Part shown: piece after piece, positions 10,294-20,189 of the stretch
Numbering within the stretch: position 1 is the first letter of the stretch
Layout: every line of letters starts with the position of its first letter
NCBI RefSeq assembly: GCF_009389715.1
Contig: NC_052392.1
Coordinates: forward strand, 40,095,668-40,159,667
Length of the DNA stretch: 64,000 nt
Source: Phoenix dactylifera
Lineage: Eukaryota; Streptophyta; Magnoliopsida; Arecales; Arecaceae
Direction of reading: 5' to 3'
The notes under the pieces: model-generated
Databases searched by the model: none
What the model saw: the letters and a program-made list of their open reading frames with translations, nothing else
Told to the model about the DNA's origin: nothing
Made by a program: the position numbers and the translations under genes

Positions 10294-13200
10294 ATGGCAA
10301 ATATGGAAGAAGCTAATAGTATTAAGCCTGAAAAATTTAGTGGACAAAATTTTTGTAGGTGGCAAAGACAACTTAAATATTGGTTGACTGTGTTAGGACT
10401 TGTATCTGCAATAGAGGAACCACGGTCTAATCAAGAGTTACCTTCACAAATGACTAATGAGCAAGTAGAGTACCACTGCTATAATAGAATACTTAGTGCT
10501 TTGTCTGACCACCTTTATGATGTGTATCATGCCACTACCTCAAGTGCAAAAGAACTTTGGGATGCTTTAGAGGCTGAATATGGGATGATAGATGCTGGCA
10601 TTGATCGGTTTACTGTCTCAAATTTTAATAGTTATAAAATGGTAGACAATAAACTAGTGGGAGATCAAATTCATGAGTATCAAGAACTTCTGAGAGGAGT
10701 TGAGAAAAAGGGAACTAAATTTAGTGAAGATTTTAAAGTCTCATGTCTTATAGATAAGTTGCCATCATCTTGGAATGATTTTGCTAGGACCCTTAGGCAT
10801 AAACAAGGAGAGTTAACCTTAACCCAAGTCATAAACTCTCTTAGAGTTGAGGAAAAACATAGAGCCAATACTAAGAAAGAGGATGAAAAGACTCCTAAGG
10901 TGAACCTAGTTGAAAATAATACTAAGAATTTTTACAAGAGAAATAATTTCCAACATAGGGGTAAGAACTTCAAGAAAAATAATAGGTTCCACAATCGTTC
11001 TAACCAAAACCAAAACTTCCAATACCGTAATAATAATAATAATAAAACATTCAAGGGCAAAGGAAGTGAGAAAAGGCTATGCTTTGTTTGTGGGAGAACT
11101 AATCACATGGCGAAAGATTGCTTCTTCAAGAAGACTGAGGAGTATAAGCCGAAGCCCAAGTCAAATCACTATCAAAGAGATCCAAAGGCTCAAGTCTATA
11201 TGTTGATGGATCAAGAGAATTCAGCTGAGCCATCCTTTAGGTATAACTTTAGTTCTTCTTCTATTAATTTTACTTATGGAAATAAAGATTGGTGGTTAGA
11301 TTCTGGAGCTAATGTACATATTTGTTTTGATCATGGTTATTTTAAAACTTATCAGAAATCAAGTGGAGGAAGTGTAACATTAGGTAATGACTCTGTTGCA
11401 CGTGTGCTTGGAGTTGGAGACATAGATTTGAAGATGACATCTGGAAAGATCTTAACTTTGAAAGGAGTGCGACATGTTCCAGAAATCAGAAGAAATTTAG
11501 TTAGTGGGTCATCCTTAGTCCAACAAGGATACAAGGTTGTTATGGAATCCAATAAAGTTGTAATTTCAAAAAATAATGTATTTGTTGGGAAAGGATTTAT
11601 TAGTGAGGGGTTGTTTAAATTAAATGTACTTTCAGAAGTTAAAGTTATCTCTTCAAGTGTTTTCAATGTTGAATCTTCTAATGTATGGCATGAACGATTG
11701 GGACATGTACACTTAAAGAAAATTAAAAGAATGATGGATCTAGACTTAGTCCCTAAGTCCAATCTAAACTTCAAACATAAATGTGAAGTGTGTGTACAAG
11801 CCAAACAACCTAAAAGGCCTTATAAGTCTGTAGAAAGAAACACTCAACTCTTAGAGCTCATACATAGTGATGTATGTGATTCGAACAGACCACCTACTAG
11901 AGCAGGAAATAAGTATTTTGTGACTTTTATAGACGATTGTTCGAAATTTTGCTATGTGTACTTAATAAAAACTAAAGATGAGGTGTTTAATAAATTCAAG
12001 ATTTATAAGACCGAAGTAGAGAATCAATTAGAAAGAAAGATTAAGAAACTCAGATCCGACAGAGGAGGTGAGTATACCCTTACTAATTTTAGCATCTTCT
12101 GTGAGGAATATGGAATAGTACATGAAATAACTCCGCCATACTCTCCTCAATCTAATGGAGTAGCTGAAAGAAAGAATAGAACTTTAATGGATATGGTTAA
12201 TGCGATGTTGATAAGTTCTGGGCTACCTGAGAATTTGTGGGGAGAAGCAATTCTTACTGCATGTTTCATATTGAATAGAGTAACTGTGAAAGATAATGAT
12301 AAGACCCCTTACGAAATTTGGAAGAAAAGAACACCTAATCTTAAAATCTTGAAAGTGTGGGGGTGTTTAGCTAAAGTAGCAATCCCTGAGCCTAAGCGAA
12401 AGGAAATAGGGCCTAAAACTATAGATGCTGTCTTTATAGGGTATGCTCAAAATAGTAGTGCCAATAGATTCTTAGTTATAAACTCTGAGATTAGTGAAAT
12501 TTCAAATAACACAGTTATAGAATCTAGAGATGCTACCTATTTTGAAGATATATTTCCTTATAAAAATAAAATTTCACACCAAGTAATAGATAAATCATCT
12601 ACTAATGATAAACCTTCCACTAGTACAAGTGCATCTAAGGAACCAGAAACACAATTAGAGTTAAGAAGGAGTAAAAGGTCTAGAATAGAGAAAAATTTTG
12701 GAGACGAATTTTATACCTTTTTAACAGAAGGAGATCCTACTACCTATAAGGAAGCTATGTCTTCTTTAGATGCTCCATTTTGGAAGGAAGCTATACAAAG
12801 TGAGATAGAGTCTATTATTCAAAATAACACTTGGGAGTTAACTAATTTACCTCCTGGAAACAAAGCTATTGGGTGTAAATGGGTGTTCAAGAAGAAGTTA
12901 AAACCTGATGGAACCATAGACAAGTACAAAGCTAGACTAGTAGCTAAAGGTTTTACACAAAAAGAAGGAATAGATTACTTTGATACATATTCACCTGTAT
13001 CCAGGATAACTACGATTAGAATTTTAGTTGCTTTAGCATCAGTGCATAATCTAGTGATTCATCAAATGGATGTTAAGACTGCCTTTCTAAATGGAGACAT
13101 AAATGAAGAGATATATATGGAGCAACCTGAAGGTATTGTAGTTAAAGGTCAAGAACATAAGGTCTGTAAGTTAGTTAAATCCTTGTATGGTTTAAAACAA

Positions 13201-14271
13201 GCTCCTAAGCAATGGCATGAGAAGTTTGATAAGGTGATCTTAGAATATGACTTTAAGATTAATGAATATGATAAATGTGTGTACTACAAAGAGAGTAATG
13301 GAGAACATGTGATCTTATGTCTTTATGTTGATGATATATTAATATTTGGGACAAATTTGGAGATAGTAAATGATGTTAAGTCTTATCTTTCTAGAAAGTT
13401 TGACATGAAGGATTTAGGAGAAGCCTATGTAATTTTAGGAATGAAGTTGGAAAGAACACCTAATGGAATTACTCTTAATCAAACCAGTACAATAGAAAAG
13501 ATGTTAAAAAAGTTTAATTATTTTGATTGCAAATCTATATCAACACCATATGATCTAAATGTGCATTTGAAGAAAAATAATGGTGAACCAGTATCTCAAC
13601 TGAAGTACTCACAAATGATTGGATCATTGTTATACATAGCAAATAAAACTAGGCCTGATATAGCATATGCTGTTGGGAGACTTAGTAGATATACTCATAA
13701 TCCTAACAAAGATCATTGGATTGCTTTAGAGAGAGTCTTTAAATATCTTAGAGGAACCATGGAATACTCATTGTGTTATAAGGGATTTCCGAATGTAGTT
13801 GAAGGGTATAGTGATGCGAATTGGATAACAGACAATATGGATGTAAAGTCCACTTCAGGGTATGTATTTCTTTTGGGTGGAGCAGCAATATCTTGGGGAT
13901 CTAAGAAACAAACTATTATCTCTCGGAGTACTATGGAGTCAGAACTTATAGCTTTAGATACAACTTGCTCTGAGGCTGAGTGGATTAAGAACTTGATGCT
14001 TGACATGCCTTTAGTCAATAAACCCATGCCTGCCATTTTCATACATTGTGATAGTAAGGCAGTAATAGAGTTAGTAAGGCAGGCACATACTAATAAGAAA
14101 ATGAATAGACATTTGCAAGTGAGGTACAAATCAGTTAAAAGCCTATTGAATAAGAATATTGTATCTTTGGAATTTGTAAAGTCTGAGAAAAATATAGCTG
14201 ATCAGCTAACCAAAGCTCTTTCTAAGAAAGCTGTCATTGATTTGTCGAGGGGGATGGGCTTAAGCCCATAA
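10294..14271 (+). CDS. Copia gag-pol polyprotein (1325 aa), intact
   Basis: One uninterrupted ORF. Gag (about 1-250) starts with [14 protein letters not shown], the usual Copia gag opening; a basic Asn-rich stretch follows. The zinc knuckle is C263-x2-C266-x4-H271-x4-C276. Protease has D336-S-G. The integrase zinc domain begins WHERLGHVH and ends CEVCVQAK; its catalytic triad is D526, D589 and E625, with exactly 35 residues between the last two. Reverse transcriptase has YVDD at 1011-1014 and [11 protein letters not shown] upstream. RNase H has SDANW (D1174) and a later ESELIAL block. All key residues are present, so the protein may be active. Gag and pol share one frame, so the Gag excess must come from processing or splicing. 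The AT-rich codon use differs from host exons such as those of the fructokinase gene. Confidence 0.97.
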   Translation: MANMEEANSIKPEKFSGQNFCRWQRQLKYWLTVLGLVSAIEEPRSNQELPSQMTNEQVEYHCYNRILSALSDHLYDVYHATTSSAKELWDALEAEYGMIDAGIDRFTVSNFNSYKMVDNKLVGDQIHEYQELLRGVEKKGTKFSEDFKVSCLIDKLPSSWNDFARTLRHKQGELTLTQVINSLRVEEKHRANTKKEDEKTPKVNLVENNTKNFYKRNNFQHRGKNFKKNNRFHNRSNQNQNFQYRNNNNNKTFKGKGSEKRLCFVCGRTNHMAKDCFFKKTEEYKPKPKSNHYQRDPKAQVYMLMDQENSAEPSFRYNFSSSSINFTYGNKDWWLDSGANVHICFDHGYFKTYQKSSGGSVTLGNDSVARVLGVGDIDLKMTSGKILTLKGVRHVPEIRRNLVSGSSLVQQGYKVVMESNKVVISKNNVFVGKGFISEGLFKLNVLSEVKVISSSVFNVESSNVWHERLGHVHLKKIKRMMDLDLVPKSNLNFKHKCEVCVQAKQPKRPYKSVERNTQLLELIHSDVCDSNRPPTRAGNKYFVTFIDDCSKFCYVYLIKTKDEVFNKFKIYKTEVENQLERKIKKLRSDRGGEYTLTNFSIFCEEYGIVHEITPPYSPQSNGVAERKNRTLMDMVNAMLISSGLPENLWGEAILTACFILNRVTVKDNDKTPYEIWKKRTPNLKILKVWGCLAKVAIPEPKRKEIGPKTIDAVFIGYAQNSSANRFLVINSEISEISNNTVIESRDATYFEDIFPYKNKISHQVIDKSSTNDKPSTSTSASKEPETQLELRRSKRSRIEKNFGDEFYTFLTEGDPTTYKEAMSSLDAPFWKEAIQSEIESIIQNNTWELTNLPPGNKAIGCKWVFKKKLKPDGTIDKYKARLVAKGFTQKEGIDYFDTYSPVSRITTIRILVALASVHNLVIHQMDVKTAFLNGDINEEIYMEQPEGIVVKGQEHKVCKLVKSLYGLKQAPKQWHEKFDKVILEYDFKINEYDKCVYYKESNGEHVILCLYVDDILIFGTNLEIVNDVKSYLSRKFDMKDLGEAYVILGMKLERTPNGITLNQTSTIEKMLKKFNYFDCKSISTPYDLNVHLKKNNGEPVSQLKYSQMIGSLLYIANKTRPDIAYAVGRLSRYTHNPNKDHWIALERVFKYLRGTMEYSLCYKGFPNVVEGYSDANWITDNMDVKSTSGYVFLLGGAAISWGSKKQTIISRSTMESELIALDTTCSEAEWIKNLMLDMPLVNKPMPAIFIHCDSKAVIELVRQAHTNKKMNRHLQVRYKSVKSLLNKNIVSLEFVKSEKNIADQLTKALSKKAVIDLSRGMGLSP

Positions 14272-14844
14272 GGGAGTCACCTAGGGAGGTAACCCAACCT
14301 TTATGATTGGAGATCCCATGAAGAAGGTTCAATGGGTAGAAACAATCCATATTGCGTGACTCATTTCAGCACTACTTTTAAGGAGAGAGTCTCCTGCTCA
14401 TCCCTATGGCAATAGTGCTTTGATATGTGACGTTAGGAAGGGTGTTACCCTGAATGAGCCCGAGGCAGGCATACTCCTGCAGGATACAGGTCACATGTAT
14501 TCTTGGAGGACTCACCTAAATGAGAGTTGTCGTGAGGCCGCGACCGTGAGAATTGGGCTGTTCTCTAATAACTCTCATGAGAATCAAGATTCAGCGCATG
14601 GCCATAAATAGCGCTAACCCGCACCAAGTCTATATCAATACTATGTATGTGGCATGTTAAAATCTGGTCCAAAGGGTCTAGTTCAAGACTTAGTTCACTA
14701 TGATCCTTCAGGTTAGAACTGTCAACACTAAGTGTAGGTTCAAGTCCGGAAGACACCTGCACCCATTGCATAGTATAAAGCTGCCCAAATTTCTCTCTAT
14801 ATATATGTATATGATTTTATAAAGTTTTGAAACTTGTGGGGGAC
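14272..14844 (+). other. Copia 3' untranslated region with polypurine tract
   Basis: 573 bp between the gag-pol stop and the 3' LTR. It has no coding signature and is less AT-rich than the leader. It ends GTGGGGGAC (14836-14844), whose GTGGGGGA serves as the plus-strand primer site directly before TGTTGG of the LTR. Such a long 3' region is unusual but known in some Copia lineages. Confidence 0.8.
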
Positions 14845-15401
14845 TGTTGGAATTTGTGTAAATAAAAAAGATTTGTAACCCCCAAATTTTTTAAAAAAGA
14901 GTTGTTATAATCTTTAAGTTTTTCAAATTCCATTTGGAAGTTTCAAAACTTCCCATTATCTTTCATTATGGCCTTAATGAGGCCATAAGTATTCAACCGT
15001 TATGGTTGGATGACAAAAGGCCTATAAAAGAGCCATTCCTTGTATCTAACAAAAAATACAATAAAAAATCCTTCTTCTTCCTCTCATTGTTTCTCTCTAC
15101 CACCATTCTCTCTTTTACAATTTTCTATATTATTGGGCAACCGATATAGACTAGGTAATCTGCCTACTACAGACGTGCACTGTAGATTAGGCCCGCTGTG
15201 AGCCGTTTGGGTTGTATCTTGGAGCCGTCGCTGACCGCCAATACCTGCACGTGGGGAGGCAACAACGGTTTTAGGACAGTGCGTCTTTTGGCGTGCCTCT
15301 CACACCTCACAGGCCAGATATTTTCTTACCACTATTTTATTAATTGTTAGATTTTTTTTTATGTGATTTAAATATCTACAAAGCATCTTGGTAGATCAAC
15401 A
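14845..15401 (+). repeat. 3' long terminal repeat
   Basis: 557 bp, matching the 5' LTR at all but one position by eye. Begins TGTTGGAATTTG and ends GATCAACA. It is followed by the target duplication GTAAA at 15402-15406. Confidence 0.95.
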
Positions 15402-15406
15402 GTAAA
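15402..15406. repeat. Target site duplication GTAAA (right)
   Basis: Exact repeat of 8491-8495. Confidence 0.95.
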
Positions 15407-16031
15407 AGTGTTATATAATACTGTTGAAAAGATAATTGGAAAAAAAGAAAAATAAAGACTCCTCCATACATCAGCTGTTCACAAATAAACAACGAACTGC
15501 CAAAGAATTATTTCTAACTTTGATGAAGTTAACTAAAACTCACAAACATTCATGCTTCCTGCCAATTAAAAAAGAGAAAACATGGGGACAAGAAAAGGCA
15601 AAGAACACGTAGAAAAGGATTTATAAAAACCAAACAAGACTATGAGGTTGAGAGAATAAACCCCAACACCACAATGAGGTTTAGGTCCGTAGAGAAACTT
15701 AAGAGAATCCTACTTGCATTACAGTAATTAATTACGACGAGTAATCAAGAAAGCATAGTACCGTCTCGAATCAAGATGGTACAGCGCAAGAATAACAAAA
15801 AGAAAGGAAAAAAGGTCGACAGATATACAAAAGAACTCTAAATCCCCACAGATTATATCAAACGCAAATAGAAACAAAGAACAAAGATCGACAGAACCAC
15901 AGAAGAATTCCAAAATCAGACACAGGCAGATCGGATCAAGAACACTACAAAGAACGAGAAATCGAGGATTCTTGGACGAATTTGGTAAAAATCGAGGTTA
16001 AATGCATCGTACAAGAAGAAGAGAATCTCAC
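15407..16031. other. Remainder of SRP14 intron 1
   Basis: AT-rich intron sequence between the retrotransposon and exon 1. No gene or clear repeat is seen. Confidence 0.5.
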
Positions 16032-16034
16032 CAT

Positions 16035-16160
16035 ATCAAAGGACTTCGATCCAGGATCGGTCGCTCGAACGGAGGAGGAGGAGGAGAGGAAGACAAAATC
16101 GCTCTCCGTCGCATCAGGCGTTCTTTCTGAGCCCTTGCAGGGACTCGGAAGCTTTTAAAG
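16035..16160 (-). promoter_or_regulatory. Core promoter and 5' untranslated exon of the SRP14 locus
   Basis: Upstream of the ATG (minus strand) is a CT/GGAGGA-type leader followed at 16153-16158 by TTTAAA, a TATA-like box about 120 bp before the start codon. The exon 1 leader therefore probably begins near 16125. Position is inferred from spacing only. Confidence 0.4.
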
Positions 16161-17861
16161 AAGTCTCGCAGTATGCTGTCTCGCGGAACGCGCGGAGGTC
16201 TGTATCACCTGGCGTCCTATTCGGAGATATATGATTCATCCGTTAATATGGACCGTACAAGTCTGCCGATGATTAACGTGCGATTTTCCCCGAGGTCCCG
16301 GAAATAACTTCCTGTGGAAGTCTGCAGTTTTCGAAGTTTATTTTGGCGCGAGCGTGCTCAAAAAAGAAATGAGTGATTGAAGCTCGGTATGCAGCCAAAA
16401 TGATCATGAACAGCTGCAACATTAGAAGTTCACTCGTGTGGCACTCTCAATCACCCCATCCAACCCTGAAGCAGAGAGGACATGAACTCTTCTTCCTTGT
16501 GATCAAATATATAATTTTCGTTAGTGGATTTATTTTTTTTGCTGGTTTTCTTGATCGAACCTAAGAAACCTAATTCATGAACCAAATCAAAGTACCGATT
16601 CAGGTTTCAACATCGAGTCAGGTAAACTCATTGACAATAGATGAGTTACTTTGTATGAAGATAGAATTTAAGAAACATTCTTCTATACATGGCATAATTC
16701 TAAAAGAACACATATAGTCATCATAGCTAAGGTAGTACATGTATTTTCTCCTACACCTAGAACACTTATAATTCTATAATATTGTTCATATTTGCACATA
16801 ATATTTTCATTCTTATTGTCGACCAGATAAATTTATTTATTCTAAGCGTAATACAAGCCAGTAGAATTGATACATAACATTAATCTCCTAATCAATTATG
16901 GTTGTATAAGCTAACATTGATTGTTTGATATCTTTGAGTACTATGATTGATTAAATATTTTCTTGACCGAAGTATTTTCATGATTATTAATGGATTCTTC
17001 AAAATCTATGCCTAGTATTATTGGTTCAATGCAAATCTTTGCTAATATAGATGGCTTTTATAACGTATTATTCTATAATATGAACAAAAGAATGTTGTAG
17101 ACACCATAAAAAATTATTAAAAAAAGCTACCACCAGCAACTAAGCATATAGTTCTTAAGGAAAAGCAAAATACTAAAACCCTTTTCTTGCTAGATGTTTT
17201 TTTTACTCCCTAATAGGTCCTCCTTGTTTACTCCTAGCAAGCACTTTTTTTTATGTTCATCTAGTATCTTCAATATCACATAAAACTATTTGCAGACGGA
17301 ACATATTGTGCAACAAAAATATCACTTGTACCTTAATTGCTTAGGTCCAAATATTTAGGGATGGATTACCTCAATTTTGATTTTTGAATCCAAAATCTCT
17401 TGTTGCTAAACAAAAGAAAACACCAATTTAGTTTGTTGTGAGAGGTTAGATCCGGCCCATTTGCACCCTTGAATCCAAAATTTCTGGCTGCTAAACAAAA
17501 GTAAAATTATTATAAGACAAAACAAATCCAGTGTTAAAGGGGTTTCAGATTCTTAATCCTTTGGGATTCTTTTTATTAGTTTTCCTTAGTTATCACTGGA
17601 GTTGAACACGTGCCGCACACATTGGGACCCTCAGCTATTTGATGGCTAGATGCACTCTAATTTTTTCCAAGTGGACTCTTTTCATATTTCTCGAAACAAA
17701 AAACTATATAAACTAAATGGGGGTATATATTGAAAATGGGATGCCAATTACATCAGATCAAGCCCCGGGACGGCCGTTGAGGATAGAAAGGGTGAGGCTC
17801 TCGGTCCAATTGGGAAAGTTAGGGTTCTCAAATATCGCTGCCAATCCTTGAAAGAAAACTT
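16161..17861. other. Intergenic spacer between divergent SRP14 and trigger-factor-like genes
   Basis: About 1.7 kb holding the promoters of both divergent genes. No coding region is supported. The segment from 17580 to 17860 is presumably the promoter and leader of the plus-strand gene. Confidence 0.5.
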
Positions 17862-20112
17862 ATGGCGTTAATGGCGATGACTACGATTGGCCCAAGAGTT
17901 CCATTTCAACGAATTCGAGCTCCTTTTCCTCGGGTAGTTTTTGCTTTTTTTTTGGTTCCCGAAATTTTGATTGGAATGAGATGCCATGTGCTTTACTTTT
18001 TTTTCAAAAAAACCCCAATATTTAGTGCTCGGTGTATTGTTGTGTTTATTGCTAAAAAAAGATTCCTTTTGGGTTTTGCCTGCTCGTTTCTTATGTCATT
18101 TCCCATATCTGAACCAATTGAAAGCAGCTTTTCTAGAACTGTGACTTACAAGAAGTAATTTTAAGTGATAGAGAGGCCAATTATTTGTCTCGATTGCTCC
18201 TGTTATTTCAATTTACAATTGATTTATAACGGATCATTGGAGAGGTGATGAGTTTTTCTGCTTTAGTATACCATCTATTACGATGACTGTGTTAGTTTTA
18301 AAATTTTTTATGCAGTTAAGAAGATGCTCATATATAGATATGCAATTCCGCATTTCAGGTGATGGTTTCGATGCATGCAAAAACTAGCGTTTCTTTCAAT
18401 AAAACTGTCGACAGTGTTGCTATTGGTAATGCATGGGAAGGTCCATACCAGAGGTAAATTCCAGATTTTATTCACTATTAGTTACTGATATTTCTTCCTT
18501 TTCATATTCATTTCTTCCGTTTAACTTAAAATGCCACCAATGAGCCTCTGGCTTCCCTGGTTAATGGAATTGTTGGTAGAGTTGGTGATTTGTAGAAGAT
18601 TTGCATCATTTGTTTTTTTGATGGTAGCAGCTACTTTTAACAGATAATGACTAGATCGCTTATACCCTAGCCTCCATTCTAATTTCCTTTTATGCACTTT
18701 CCTAAGTTCCTAACATCCAGATAGAGCCTTCATATCAACTCTTTCCTAACATCCAGATAGAGCCTTCATATCAACTCTTGTAGCTTCTCTATCATGTGGC
18801 TCTATCTCTCAATTCCCCTTCCACCCCCACCCCCCCCCCCCCCCCCCCAACCCCCCAAATGTGTGTGTGTGTGTGTGTGTGTTTTGTCCAATTCTTTTAT
18901 AGAAATTTCCGTAGTTGTTGATTGGGATTTTTTTTTGCCCCGAAAGTTTTTTTTTCTGTTTTTCTGTTTTTCTTTAAGTTGGAATGTTGGGTGCTGTTCT
19001 ACTTAATTCTGCAAAATGTTCAAGGAGGCCCCTAAATTTGCCAAATCCTTTGTAGCCTCACCCTTGATCTTCTTCCCCTTGAATTCCTTTATCTTCTTCA
19101 GGGGGTTTTTTGAGGCAAGAGCAATGTCCACTGATCCCTTGTTCTTGAAGTTCTCCAACTTTGCTACAGCCACCAATGAAGAAATTCATATTCATAGATA
19201 AACTAAATTAACCAAGGACCAACCTCTCGCGTATATTTGGTAGGGCATGATATGTGGGAGGTCTATTCATTGTTTGATTTGGCTTATTTTTGGATGTGAA
19301 TTTCCTTAGAAGTGGCCATGGCAAAGACAAAGAAGCTCAAGAATAAGGGACTCGAAGCCGTTGCTCCTACCTTGATAGCATCCTTAAGGAAGATAAATAA
19401 GAAATTCAAGAGCAAGACAGTCAAGGGCAAGGCTGCAAAGAATTTGGCAAATGCAGGATCCTTCTTGCAGGCCCCAGCCCTAGCCTCAACCTTGCTCTCC
19501 ACCCTAGTTACTAAGAATGGCAAGGCGAAGGGCAGATACGAATGGACAGATATTTCTGTTTGGAGCCGTGTGGGTCCGAATATGATACGGCATATATTGC
19601 ATTAGAATAGGTGACACACCTCTTGTTTTTGTGTTTCCAAGTTAGACTTTCTATGTAGGACATGTTCCTGGCTTTTTTCCAGTTTAGAATTAAAGAATCT
19701 TGTGCTGATGGGAGGGAAGTAATTCATTATTTTATATACAAATGAATCTTGACTTGTTTTTCCTTTCGGTTGACACGAGAAAGATCATAAAATTTCTTCT
19801 TCTTTTCTCATGTTTTCTTGGTCCTCCTTAGATGAGCAAAGGATTCATTTGGACTGTTTAGAAAGTGTCATCATGATCCAAAACACCTTCTCAAAGTCCC
19901 AACTATTCCTTCTTGCCTTCTACTTATTCAACAAAACGAATTTGCCCAAATTTCAGTTGGATCTTCCCATCCCTAATAAGTCAAAAAAAACATCTACAGT
20001 TTCTCAAATATATAGATTCCTTTTCATTTAACATCTAGCTTGCTAGCCCAAGCTGATGCCTCTTTTGTTTCTTATCCCAGATTGTAAAGGGTCTTGCCCT
20101 TCTTCTTATCAG

Positions 20113-20189
<77 letters not shown>

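Larger units (their letters stand above)
8496..15401 (+). mobile_element. Complete Ty1/Copia LTR retrotransposon (6906 bp)
   Basis: Full element in order: 557-bp 5' LTR, 1241-bp leader carrying a palindromic tandem array, one gag-pol ORF, 573-bp untranslated 3' region ending in a polypurine tract, 557-bp 3' LTR. It is flanked by GTAAA. The two LTRs, compared by eye base by base, differ at a single site (C at the position of 9007, T in the 3' copy, in the GATTTT-TTTT run), and the ORF has no stop or shift, so the copy is recent and may be autonomous. The integrase-before-reverse-transcriptase order defines Copia. It sits in intron 1 of the SRP14 locus, in opposite orientation to it. I do not assign a lineage. 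Confidence 0.97.
2661..16034 (-). pseudogene. SRP14: SRP14-like (signal recognition particle 14 kDa subunit), probably broken
   Basis: Four exons on the minus strand: exon 1 ends in the start codon ATG (16032-16034) directly before a GTGAG donor; exon 2 8082-8175; exon 3 7892-7991; exon 4 2661-2847. Exon 2 encodes VHLQPDPFLNELTSMYERSK and then a GSVWVTLK block, exon 3 EYRFLIRATDGKK, exon 4 DHEKFQTSYATVLK and AHMNALKKRE: the plant SRP14 order, the Alu-domain partner of SRP9 that arrests elongation on SRP. The frame breaks three times: net +1 near 7946, an eight-T run at 7906-7913 (one too many), and four Ts at 2793-2796 (one too many). An in-frame TGA at 2712-2714 comes 17 codons before the likely original stop at 2661. 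Removing one base from each exon 3 site restores splice phase, which supports the reading. Intron 1 carries the Copia element. Either a non-processed pseudogene or a live gene with base-call errors. Confidence 0.8.

Noticed and set aside
16850..17110. Possible minus-strand retroelement coding trace
   Set aside because: Fragments look faintly protein-like but no Copia or Gypsy motif could be fixed.
19312..19605. 97-aa lysine-rich ORF as a gene
   Set aside because: It is one arm of an inverted repeat in an intron, with no start context or family match; kept as a repeat.
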